Assembly (NCBI GenBank): GCA_964384675.1 | Contig: CAYLNK010000209.1 | Location: 1-11,843 of the forward strand | Direction of reading: 5' to 3' | From: CAYLNK01 sp964384675 | GTDB taxonomy: Bacteria; Acidobacteriota; Thermoanaerobaculia; UBA5066 | Length of the DNA: 11,843 nucleotides | Shown here: positions 1 through 5,706 of the stretch, one piece after another | How the letters are laid out: each line of letters starts with the position of its first letter | Position numbering within the stretch: the stretch's first letter is position 1 | Notes under the pieces: generated by a model | What the model was told of the DNA's origin: nothing | The model's database searches: none | The model's input: only the letters and a program-made list of their open reading frames with translations | Translations under genes and position numbers: made by a program

Positions 1-1704
1 GGAATCGTCGCGCCCGGTGGAACGCCAGTCGTCCCCGGCCGGCGTGCCGCTCTCGCGGCGGATCTCGCCACCGCTGGGGGTCGATTCCCCGCGGCCCGTC
101 GTGGAGCCGTCGCCGCGGCGCCACGTCTCGGCCGGGCTGGCGTCACGGCGCGGCAGGCCCGCACCGTCCGACACGGCGTCGCCGCGGGAGGGGGTGCGCG
201 ACCCACCCGTCGTGGGAATCTCGGAGCGCCGGCCCATGCCGATGACCTCGGGAGACGCCGGCCGGTAGGTCGGGTCTTCGCCGGCCCGGACGAAGGAACG
301 GCGCAGCTCGTCCTGGGCGTTCCCCGGGAGGTTCGAGTCGCGCCTCAGGATGGCGGTCAGGCCGTCGTTCAGGGCGCCGCTGCCGCGCGGACCCGCGTCG
401 AGCGTCGCGGGGACGCGGCGAACGGCCTCCTGGACGGTGGACGAGATCGAGCCGGTTCCCCGCTCGATCCGAAGGGGCGCCGTCGAGATGACGCCGACCT
501 CGCCGCTCCGGAAGCTCGCACGGTCGCCCCGGACGATGTCGCGCGCGGAGTCGATCCGCGCTCCGATCCGGTTGGTCGGAACGTAGTTCCAGCCGCGGCG
601 ATCGATCCGGGTGATGTCGACCCGCCCGGCGAGATGGGGGTAGGCCTGGTAGCCGCTGCCGACCCGCGACGACCGGTGGTAGGTCTGGTAGTAGCCCCCG
701 TAGTAGCCAACCGGGCACCAGCCGACGTAAGACGGCGAGTAGCTCCAGTAGACCCAGGCGGGAGAGTAGATGCTCCCCGGAAGCCAGCACCAGCCGAACA
801 TCGAGTCGAAGCTCCAGGAGCCGTAGTGGTACGGCAGCCAGCCCCACGACTCGTACGAGACCCAGGTGAGGCCGGACGGGGTCCAGCGCCAGTAGCCGTT
901 CGTATAGGGCCGCCAGTCGGCCACCACCCGGGGCCTCCAGCAGTTTCGTCCGAAGGCCGGGACGTACACCCAGCTTCCGTTGTCGTCGAGCCCGGCCTGC
1001 GTGTAGTCGTAGTCGTAGTCGCTCGATACGTACGAGATGCCGCCTCCGCGAGGGCGGTCGCGGCGGTCGTCGACGAAGCGGGTGAAGCGATCGCGGGGAA
1101 CGTCGCCGTCGGTGACCTCGATCTCGTCCCCGCCGCTCACGAACGCGTACTGGCCGCTCCGGAGCACCACCCGGCCCGAGCGGGCCGTCAGCTCGGCCCG
1201 GCCCGTCACGACGTACACCTCGGTCCCGCGCCGGCCCGTGTCGACGCGGAAGAGGCCTCTCTCGGCGAGGATGACGGTGACGTCGTCGGTGTCGACGCGG
1301 GGGGCCGTATCACGCCCGGAGGTGCTGCGGGTCTCGAGCGAGATCGCGCCCCGCTCCAGGAAGAGGAGGTCGCGGTCGTCGTCCGACTCGTACGTACGGG
1401 AGAGTCGGTCGAATCGTAGGTCGCTACGGGCGTCGATCCGCACGACCATCCCGGAGGCGAGCACCGCCTCGGCCCGCGACGAGCTGCCCGTGAAGAGCCG
1501 GTCGCCGGCCATGACGGGTACATTGACGCGGGCGGTGGAGTCGTCCTCGCCGCGGGAGACCAGAGAGACGTCGGATCCGACGTAGGAGAGATAGGAGTAG
1601 CCCTCCCGCTGAGCCCGGACCGGGGCCGCCGACAGGATCGCGACGGCCAGCGCGGGGACCCAGAGGGCGAGTCGGGAGGCGGGGGCGGGCCTTGAGGTGT
1701 TCAT
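1..1704 (-). CDS. Exported FecR-domain protein with Trp/Tyr-rich DUF6600-like region (3' end outside window)
   Basis: The frame is open from an ATG at 1704 to base 1, giving 568 codons without a stop, so the C-terminus is missing. Residues 1-32 form a signal peptide: a basic start, a hydrophobic stretch (LALWVPALAVAILSAA) and a likely cleavage after VRA. Residues about 36-190 read as a FecR-type domain of beta-strands (VMAGDRLFTGSSSRAEAVL is typical). Residues about 230-330 are crowded with Trp and Tyr (GSWVYVPAFG, NGYWRWTPSG, WVSYESWGWLPYHYG, GWCWLPGS), as in DUF6600 proteins often fused to FecR domains. The tail beyond about 470 is low-complexity Gly/Arg/Ser/Thr/Pro. The function is unknown; an exported or envelope role is inferred from the signal peptide. 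It is not expected to be a FecI-type regulator, because there is no FecR N-terminal cytoplasmic region or adjacent sigma factor in view. The start is supported by GGAGGG 7 bases upstream. Confidence 0.85.
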   Translation of the reverse strand, partial: MNTSRPAPASRLALWVPALAVAILSAAPVRAQREGYSYLSYVGSDVSLVSRGEDDSTARVNVPVMAGDRLFTGSSSRAEAVLASGMVVRIDARSDLRFDRLSRTYESDDDRDLLFLERGAISLETRSTSGRDTAPRVDTDDVTVILAERGLFRVDTGRRGTEVYVVTGRAELTARSGRVVLRSGQYAFVSGGDEIEVTDGDVPRDRFTRFVDDRRDRPRGGGISYVSSDYDYDYTQAGLDDNGSWVYVPAFGRNCWRPRVVADWRPYTNGYWRWTPSGLTWVSYESWGWLPYHYGSWSFDSMFGWCWLPGSIYSPAWVYWSYSPSYVGWCPVGYYGGYYQTYHRSSRVGSGYQAYPHLAGRVDITRIDRRGWNYVPTNRIGARIDSARDIVRGDRASFRSGEVGVISTAPLRIERGTGSISSTVQEAVRRVPATLDAGPRGSGALNDGLTAILRRDSNLPGNAQDELRRSFVRAGEDPTYRPASPEVIGMGRRSEIPTTGGSRTPSRGDAVSDGAGLPRRDASPAETWRRGDGSTTGRGESTPSGGEIRRESGTPAGDDWRSTGRDDS

Positions 1705-1711
1705 CGGGGGA

Positions 1712-1717
1712 CCCTCC
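1712..1717 (-). promoter_or_regulatory. Ribosome binding site of the FecR-domain gene
   Basis: On the minus strand GGAGGG ends 7 bases before the ATG at 1704. It fixes that start and shows that this gene, unlike several neighbours, uses a Shine-Dalgarno-led message. Confidence 0.7.
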
Positions 1718-1729
1718 GCGAAGGTGAAA

Positions 1730-1746
1730 TGCGAGCGGCGTGCCAG
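1730..1746 (-). promoter_or_regulatory. Sigma-54-like (-24/-12) promoter for the FecR-domain gene
   Basis: The minus strand reads CTGGCACGCCGCTCGCA. Compared with the sigma-54 consensus TGGCACG-N4-TTGC, the -24 element is perfect, the GG-to-GC spacing is the required 10 bases, and the -12 element has one mismatch (TCGC). Transcription would begin near 1719, just ahead of the GGAGGG ribosome site. A 10-base perfect palindrome, GACGATCGTC (1746-1755), abuts the -24 side and could be a regulator site. No sigma-54 activator gene is in the window, so the assignment rests on sequence alone. Confidence 0.4.
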
Positions 1747-1774
1747 ACGATCGTCGTCATTTCGCGGTGACGTC

Positions 1775-1804
1775 TTGACCCGCGTGCCCCGGAGCCTCAA
1801 TCTT
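1775..1804 (+). promoter_or_regulatory. Possible promoter of the cyclic-nucleotide-binding gene
   Basis: TTGACC (1775-1780) is a good -35 hexamer. The -10 is poor: AATCTT (1799-1804) at 18-base spacing matches TATAAT in only 3 of 6 positions. The GTG start at 1810 lies 5 bases further on, which would make the message leaderless. GGAG at 1791-1794 is too far from the start to be a convincing ribosome site, and GGAG at 1805-1808 is too close. Confidence 0.3.
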
Positions 1805-1809
1805 GGAGC

Positions 1810-2607
1810 GTGGTTTTCGGGTTCCTCAAGAAGAAACTGCAGGAGTCCCGCGCCGCCAAGACACCGGCCGGGTCCGAGGCGGACTACGAGGAGCGGCGCA
1901 AGCTCGCGGAGAGCCGGCACGAGGAAGGGAAGACGGCCGAGGCCATCCAGATCCTCGAGGCTCTCGCCGGGGACCTGGCAGGAGCCGGCAACTTCCCGCT
2001 GGCCGTCGCCGTCCGGCACCGGATCGCGCAGTGGAAGCCCGATGACGTCGCCCAGGAGGCGCCTGCCGAGACCGGGCGCAAGATGGCCGAGCAAAGGGCG
2101 ATCACGAGCGGGGTCATCCAGGCGCCGCCGGGCCTCTCCCGGGTCTCCGAGTCGTCGATCCAGCGCCTCGTCCAGGTCTCCACGTTCCTCGAGGAGCTGA
2201 GAGCCGACGAGATCGCGGGGCTCATCGAGTCGACCGGGCTCGCGAGCTACCGGGCCGGGCAAACGGTCGTCGTCGAGGGCACCGCCGGGGACCAGCTCTA
2301 CATCGTCACCCGCGGGGGGTTCTCGGTCACGACCAAGGGCGCCACCGGGAAGCCGGTCAAGGTCGGGTCCCTGGGAGTCGGCGACTTCTTCGGCGAGGTG
2401 GCGGTCCTCACGGGAAAGCCGCGCGCCGCCACCGTCACGGCGGACCACGACGCCGAGTGCCTCCAGATCAGCGCCGCCCGCTGGAGCGGCCTGTCGGCGC
2501 GCTATCCGCGGCTGAAGGAGCTCCTCGAGCAGGCCATCGCCGTGCGGGCGCAGCTTTCGGCCGAGGCGGTCGTGGACGACCTGCGGAAGAGCCGGTCGGA
2601 GGGGTGA
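1810..2607 (+). CDS. Cyclic-nucleotide-binding domain protein with helical N-terminus
   Basis: The protein has 265 residues. The GTG at 1810 is the first possible start after an in-frame stop at 1768-1770. Residues 1-10 (MVFGFLKKKL) are a short basic-hydrophobic start. Residues about 25-80 are helical and resemble a single TPR-like hairpin (EERRKLAESRHEEGKTAEAI). Residues about 115-245 form a cyclic-nucleotide-binding fold. Its phosphate-binding cassette, FFGEVAVLTGKPRAATVTA at 193-211, keeps the Glu (196) and Arg (205) that contact the cyclic nucleotide, at the spacing seen in cAMP/cGMP-dependent kinases. No DNA-binding or enzymatic domain follows, so it is not a CRP-type transcription factor. 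It is more likely a ligand-sensing scaffold. The ligand and partner are unknown. It ends one base before def, implying one transcript. Confidence 0.85.
   Translation: MVFGFLKKKLQESRAAKTPAGSEADYEERRKLAESRHEEGKTAEAIQILEALAGDLAGAGNFPLAVAVRHRIAQWKPDDVAQEAPAETGRKMAEQRAITSGVIQAPPGLSRVSESSIQRLVQVSTFLEELRADEIAGLIESTGLASYRAGQTVVVEGTAGDQLYIVTRGGFSVTTKGATGKPVKVGSLGVGDFFGEVAVLTGKPRAATVTADHDAECLQISAARWSGLSARYPRLKELLEQAIAVRAQLSAEAVVDDLRKSRSEG
2598..2604 (+). promoter_or_regulatory. Ribosome binding site of def
   Basis: GGAGGGG lies inside the last codons of the upstream gene, 4 bases before the GTG at 2609. It supports that GTG as the def start and translational coupling of the pair. Confidence 0.7.
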
Positions 2608-2608
2608 C

Positions 2609-3124
2609 GTGGCCGTCCGGGACATCGTCAAGTACGGCGACCCACGCCTGGTGGCGCGGAACGACTCGATCGTCCAGTTCGACGACCCCGGTCTTCCCGG
2701 GCTGATCCGCGACCTCCTCGACACCTGCTGGGCCGCCCCGGGCTACGGGCTCGCGGCACCCCAGATCGGCGTGAACAAGCGGGTCGCGGTCGTCGACCTC
2801 TCCGTGGGGAAGGACCCGTCCAAGATCCTCGTCCTGGTCAACCCGGTGGTGGTGGCGGCGCACGGCTTCATCCGGGACGAGGAGGGGTGCCTCTCCTTTC
2901 CGGACATCGTCGAGGTCGTGGAGCGCCCCGAGCGGGTCACGATCGAGGCGTTCGACGAGAAGGGCGAGAAGCGGGCTCTCGACGGGGTCGACCTCCTCGC
3001 CCGGGCTTTCTGCCACGAAGTCGACCACCTCGACGCCAAGCTCTTCATCGACCGGATGTCGATGCTCAAGCGCGGCTTCGTGCTCCGGAAGGTCGTGAAG
3101 CGCCAGAGGGTCGGTGGCTGGTAG
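2609..3124 (+). CDS. def: Peptide deformylase
   Basis: This metalloenzyme removes the N-formyl group from nascent proteins in the cytoplasm. At 171 residues it has normal length, and all three family motifs are present: GYGLAAPQ (residues 45-52), EGCLS (92-96, with Cys94 as a metal ligand) and HEVDH (136-140, with two His ligands and the catalytic Glu137). The Gly usual a few residues after motif III (HLxGxLF) is Ala here (HLDAKLF), a mild change. The gene starts with GTG one base after the stop of the cyclic-nucleotide-binding gene. The common partner fmt (methionyl-tRNA formyltransferase) is not downstream. Instead the next gene converges from the other strand. Confidence 0.95.
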   Translation: MAVRDIVKYGDPRLVARNDSIVQFDDPGLPGLIRDLLDTCWAAPGYGLAAPQIGVNKRVAVVDLSVGKDPSKILVLVNPVVVAAHGFIRDEEGCLSFPDIVEVVERPERVTIEAFDEKGEKRALDGVDLLARAFCHEVDHLDAKLFIDRMSMLKRGFVLRKVVKRQRVGGW

Positions 3125-3128
3125 GACG

Positions 3129-3155
3129 GGCTCCGGACGCCGCTAGACCGGAGCC
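3129..3155. terminator. Hairpin between convergent def and response-regulator genes
   Basis: GGCTCCGG (3129-3136) and CCGGAGCC (3148-3155) form a perfect 8-base stem with an 11-base loop. It sits on the 18-base gap between the two convergent genes and overlaps the last codons of the minus-strand gene. Such placement suits a terminator serving both strands. No T-run follows on either side, so it may instead be a pause or RNA-stabilising hairpin, or act with Rho. Confidence 0.5.
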
Positions 3156-4051
3156 GGTACCCGACGGTCTTCCATGAGGTCTGCCCGGTTCAGCGTCCTC
3201 GCGAGGTGACCGGCGATCGCCACCAGATGCTCGAGCTCGTTCGACTCACCGGGCGCCGGAAGCGGCCCGCGCCTGTGCAGCCGGAGCGTCCCGATGAGGT
3301 CGGCCCCGACCCAGAGCGGGGCGGACAGGACGGTCCAGTCGGACGAGGCCGCGTCACGCGATTCCCCGGGCGTGCGGGGCGCCCGCTCGACGCGAGGATC
3401 CTCGACCAGGGCGAGGACACCGAGGTAGGTCGGGACGGTGCCGCCCGGCCAGGTCGACGAGAGGTAGGACCGGGTCTCGATCGCCCCGGGCCGCCGCAGA
3501 TGCAGGGTCGAGCCGCCGGTCCCGAACAGGCCCGAGATACGCTCGAGGAGGCCCACGATCCGCTCCGTGCGGCCGCGTTCGCCCTCGCCCGGCTCCTCGA
3601 GCTTATCGGTGATCTCCTGCTGCAGCTCGAGTATCCGGTTGCGCACCACGAGCGCGTCGAGGAGGCTCTTGGTCCGGATGGCGTTCTTCAGGCGCGCCTT
3701 CAGCTCCCGGGTCGAGAACGGCTTGGTGAGGTAGTCGTTCGCGAGCGCCTCGAAGCCCTGGAGCAGGTCTTCCTCGTCGGTGCGGGCCGTCAGGAAGAGG
3801 ACCTGCGTGTCCGCCGTCTCGGGCGCGGTCTTGATCCGCCGGCACACCTCGTACCCGGAGAGGTCGGGCATCTTCACGTCGAGGAGCACCACGTCGGGTC
3901 TCCGCAGTGCGACCTTCTCGAGCGCCTCGGTGCCCGAGAGGGCGCTCTCGAAGTCACAGCCGAGCTCGAACGCGATGTAGGAGGCGATCTCCTCCTGGTG
4001 TGGCTCGTCGTCGACGAGGAGGACGAGGGGGCGGGGGCGGTGGGCGAACAT
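3143..4051 (-). CDS. Response regulator: receiver plus GAF-like domain
   Basis: The protein has 302 residues from the ATG at 4051. Residues about 7-125 are a complete receiver domain: acidic pair Asp14/Asp15, phosphoacceptor Asp58 (VVLLDVKMPD), Thr88 and Lys110 (DYLTKPF). Residues about 119-172 look helical and may form a coiled-coil linker. Residues about 175-290 resemble a GAF domain (TVLSAPLWVGADLIGTLRL). There is no DNA-binding, GGDEF, EAL, HD-GYP or histidine-kinase output domain, so it probably works through protein contacts. No cognate kinase is nearby. An upstream in-frame ATG at 4087 would overlap the -35 box of the gene's own promoter, so the ATG at 4051 is preferred. It also places the N-terminus just ahead of the first receiver strand. 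Confidence 0.88.
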   Translation of the reverse strand: MFAHRPRPLVLLVDDEPHQEEIASYIAFELGCDFESALSGTEALEKVALRRPDVVLLDVKMPDLSGYEVCRRIKTAPETADTQVLFLTARTDEEDLLQGFEALANDYLTKPFSTRELKARLKNAIRTKSLLDALVVRNRILELQQEITDKLEEPGEGERGRTERIVGLLERISGLFGTGGSTLHLRRPGAIETRSYLSSTWPGGTVPTYLGVLALVEDPRVERAPRTPGESRDAASSDWTVLSAPLWVGADLIGTLRLHRRGPLPAPGESNELEHLVAIAGHLARTLNRADLMEDRRVPAPV

Positions 4052-4058
4052 CGGGGGC

Positions 4059-4087
4059 GTTATCCCACCGGGGCCGTGAGGCGTCAA
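4059..4087 (-). promoter_or_regulatory. Promoter of the response-regulator gene, apparently leaderless
   Basis: On the minus strand TTGACG (4087-4082) and GATAAC (4064-4059) are separated by exactly 17 bases, matching the housekeeping consensus at 5 of 6 and 4 of 6 positions. The ATG at 4051 begins 7 bases after the -10, where transcription itself should start, so the message would have almost no 5' untranslated region. Confidence 0.6.
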
Positions 4088-4091
4088 GGAT

Positions 4092-4120
4092 TTGCGTCCG
4101 CGAGAGGGGGCGGGGAGAAT
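4092..4120 (+). promoter_or_regulatory. Possible promoter of cysS
   Basis: TTGCGT (4092-4097) and GAGAAT (4115-4120) have 17-base spacing (3 of 6 and 4 of 6 matches). The GTG start at 4129 lies 8 bases downstream. GGGGAG at 4112-4117 overlaps the -10 and could instead be a ribosome site 11 bases from the GTG. It can be only one of the two. The box lies beside the divergent response-regulator promoter. Confidence 0.35.
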
Positions 4121-4128
4121 CGCGGCCC

Positions 4129-5541
4129 GTGCCGCTCCGCCTCCACAACACGCTGACCCGCTCGCTCGACCCCTTCACGCCGCTCCACGACGGGGAGGTC
4201 CGGCTCTACACGTGCGGGCCGACGGTCTACAACCGTGTCCACATCGGGAACCTCCGGACGTTCGTCTGGGAGGACCTGATGTGCCGGGCATTCCGCTCGC
4301 TCGGCTTCCGGACGGTCCAGGTCATGAACCTGACCGACATCGACGACAAGACCATCCGCGGCGCCGTGGCCGAGAACCTCACCCTGGGGGAGTTCACCGG
4401 CAAGCACATCGCGACGTTCCACGAAGACCTCGCCACTCTGGGCGTCACGCCCGCGGACCGCTATCCGCGCGCCACCGAGCACATCGACGAGATGGTCGAG
4501 ATCGTCGAGAAGCTGACCGAGCGGGGGCACACCTACGAGAGCGACGGCTCGATCTGGTTCCGGATCGCCTCGTTTCCGGGCTACGGGAAGCTGTCGCGGA
4601 TCGACCTCTCGGCGGTGAAGCGCGGGGCCCGCGTGGCCGACGACGAGTACGAGAAGGAAGACGTGCGCGACTTCGCGGTCTGGAAGGAGGCGAAGCCGGG
4701 CGAGCCGGAATCGGCCACCTGGACGACGCGCCTCGGCCGTGGCCGGCCCGGCTGGCACCTCGAGTGCAGCGCGATGGCGATGAAGTACCTGGGCGAGACG
4801 CTCGACGTCCACACGGGGGCCGTGGACAACATCTTCCCGCATCACGAGAACGAGATCGCCCAGAGCGAGGGGGCCACCGGGAAGCCGTTCGTGCGGTACT
4901 GGCTCCATGCCGAGCACCTCATCGTGGACGGCGAGAAGATGTCGAAGTCGAAGGGGAACTTCTTCACCCTTCCCGACCTCCTGGCCAGGGGCCACTCCGC
5001 CCGCGCGCTCCGGTACCTCTTCCTGTCCGTGCCGTACCGCCAGAAGCTGAACTTCACGTTCGAAGGCCTGGCCGGCGCCGCGACCACGCTGGAGCGGCTC
5101 GAGTCCCTGGAGCGGCGCCTCACGGAGAGGGCCGGCGGAGCGGAGCCGTCGGCATCGACGGCGTTCTCGGAACGGCTCGAGAAGGCCCGCTCTGATTTCC
5201 GCTCCGGGCTCGAGGACGACCTGAACACGGCGGCCGCGCTGGCCGCGGTCTTCACCCTCGCGAGGGAGCTGAACATCGACCTCGAGGCGGGGCGGCTCTC
5301 GGCCGGCGACGCGGGGGCCGCGCGGCAGATCTTCCGGGACCTGGACGCCGTGTTCGGAGTGCTTCCGCCCGCCGGACCGGACGCGCTCGACGCGGAGATC
5401 CAGGGAAGGGTCGACGCGCGCCAGGCGGCCCGCAAGCGCCGGGACTGGAAGACGTCGGACGCGATCCGCGACGAGCTGCTCGCGCGGGGCATCGTCCTCG
5501 AGGACACGCCGCAGGGCGTGCGGTGGAAGAGGAGGCCTTGA
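4129..5541 (+). CDS. cysS: Cysteinyl-tRNA synthetase
   Basis: This enzyme charges tRNA-Cys with cysteine in the cytoplasm. From the GTG at 4129 it has 470 residues, close to the family norm of about 460. Visible class I features are the zinc-site Cys29 in YTCGPTVYN, the HIGN form of the HIGH motif (38-41), TDIDDKTI, WHLECSAMA and HHENEIAQSE, which supply further zinc ligands, and KMSKS (270-274). The C-terminal helical region contains DDLNTA and ends in KRRDWKTSDAIRDELLARGI, as is usual for CysRS. The open frame extends upstream of 4129, but only the GTG leaves the family-typical start PLRLHNTLT. The gene stands alone between a divergent regulator and the his leader. Its stop codon overlaps the -35 box of the next promoter. 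Confidence 0.96.
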   Translation: MPLRLHNTLTRSLDPFTPLHDGEVRLYTCGPTVYNRVHIGNLRTFVWEDLMCRAFRSLGFRTVQVMNLTDIDDKTIRGAVAENLTLGEFTGKHIATFHEDLATLGVTPADRYPRATEHIDEMVEIVEKLTERGHTYESDGSIWFRIASFPGYGKLSRIDLSAVKRGARVADDEYEKEDVRDFAVWKEAKPGEPESATWTTRLGRGRPGWHLECSAMAMKYLGETLDVHTGAVDNIFPHHENEIAQSEGATGKPFVRYWLHAEHLIVDGEKMSKSKGNFFTLPDLLARGHSARALRYLFLSVPYRQKLNFTFEGLAGAATTLERLESLERRLTERAGGAEPSASTAFSERLEKARSDFRSGLEDDLNTAAALAAVFTLARELNIDLEAGRLSAGDAGAARQIFRDLDAVFGVLPPAGPDALDAEIQGRVDARQAARKRRDWKTSDAIRDELLARGIVLEDTPQGVRWKRRP

Positions 5542-5567
5542 CAGCCGGCGCGCCGGTCGGCTCTACT
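5538..5567 (+). promoter_or_regulatory. Promoter of the aroDE-his operon, overlapping the cysS stop
   Basis: TTGACA (5538-5543) is a perfect -35 hexamer whose TGA is also the cysS stop codon. TCTACT (5562-5567) at 18-base spacing matches TATAAT in 4 of 6 positions. Transcription would start at about 5574-5577, at or next to the mini-ORF's ATG (5577). That would account for the lack of any Shine-Dalgarno sequence in front of it. Confidence 0.55.
5545..5556. repeat. 12-base palindrome between the -35 and -10 boxes
   Basis: CCGGCGCGCCGG is perfectly self-complementary and fills most of the promoter spacer. It could be a repressor site, or help end cysS transcription as a hairpin. Short GC-only palindromes are common in such DNA, so the functional reading is weak. 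Confidence 0.3.
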
Positions 5568-5576
5568 CCGTCCGGC

Positions 5577-5615
5577 ATGACGGCTCTTCGTCCCTGGCAC
5601 GGTCACCACAGCTGA
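5577..5615 (+). CDS. Candidate leader peptide MTALRPWHGHHS of the aroDE-his operon
   Basis: The ATG at 5577 opens a 12-codon ORF ending in TGA at 5613-5615. Codons 7-11 are Trp-His-Gly-His-His, a cluster of control-type codons just before the stop and directly ahead of alternative RNA hairpins. It stands upstream of an operon whose first gene acts in the shikimate pathway (which feeds tryptophan) and whose other genes make histidine. This is the layout of his/trp attenuator peptides. There is no ribosome site, but the predicted transcript start falls on the ATG, so leaderless translation is likely. Alternatively, an in-frame TTG at 5538, two bases after AGGAGG in the end of cysS, would give a 25-residue form. 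Three His codons in twelve could still be chance. Confidence 0.5.
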   Translation: MTALRPWHGHHS

Positions 5616-5616
5616 G

Positions 5617-5656
5617 CCGGCGGTAACAGCCCGCCGGACGATGTAGGTCCGGAGGG
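5617..5656 (+). promoter_or_regulatory. Alternative leader hairpins A:B and B:C
   Basis: Segment A CCGGCGG (5617-5623) pairs perfectly with B CCGCCGG (5631-5637), loop of 7. The end of B, CCGGAC (5634-5639), can instead pair with GTCCGG (5647-5652) at the start of segment C, loop of 7. The two are mutually exclusive because both use B. Segment A begins one base after the mini-ORF stop codon, so a ribosome standing at the stop would cover A and favour B:C. A ribosome held at the Trp/His codons would leave A free. Confidence 0.5.
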
Positions 5657-5688
5657 CGCGAGGCGCGAGCCAGTTTCCCCCTCCGGAC
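5647..5688 (+). promoter_or_regulatory. Anti-terminator/anti-sequestrator helix C:D
   Basis: Segment C GTCCGGAGGG (5647-5656) is perfectly complementary over 10 bases to CCCTCCGGAC (5679-5688) in segment D, with a 22-base loop. Forming C:D prevents D from pairing with the ribosome site of aroDE (D:E). C is released from B when A:B forms, so A:B plus C:D is the expression-permitting fold. Confidence 0.5.
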
Positions 5689-5706
5689 GGAGGGGGTTCG
5701 CATTTT
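5677..5706 (+). terminator. Terminator-like hairpin D:E that also hides the aroDE ribosome site
   Basis: CCCCCTCC (5677-5684) and GGAGGGGG (5689-5696) form a perfect 8-base stem with loop GGAC, followed by TTCGCATTTT. This resembles an intrinsic terminator with an imperfect T-run. The 3' arm is also the strong Shine-Dalgarno sequence of aroDE, 8 bases before its TTG start at 5705. The hairpin could therefore act by ending transcription, by blocking ribosome entry, or both. The start codon lies inside the T-run, which favours at least a part for SD occlusion. Confidence 0.55.

Noticed and set aside
143..847. Closed minus-strand ORF within the FecR-domain gene
   Set aside because: It is a shifted frame. 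The overlapping frame, open from 1704 to base 1, has a signal peptide and recognisable domain sequence.
1001..1023. Short tandem repeat gtagtc, three copies
   Set aside because: It encodes a Tyr-Asp repeat (DYDYDY) in the minus-strand gene. It is too short and too coding-constrained to call a functional repeat.
4052..4087. ATG at 4087 as the start of the response regulator
   Set aside because: It would put the gene's own -35 and -10 boxes inside the coding region and add 12 residues not needed by the receiver fold. The ATG at 4051 fits the promoter spacing.
3206..4156. Plus-strand open frame of 316 codons over the response regulator
   Set aside because: Shadow frame without family motifs. 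The minus strand encodes a complete receiver domain with its own promoter.
5542..5704. T-box riboswitch in the cysS-aroDE gap
   Set aside because: No T-box core sequence or stem I features are visible. The His-containing mini-ORF with alternative hairpins explains the region better.
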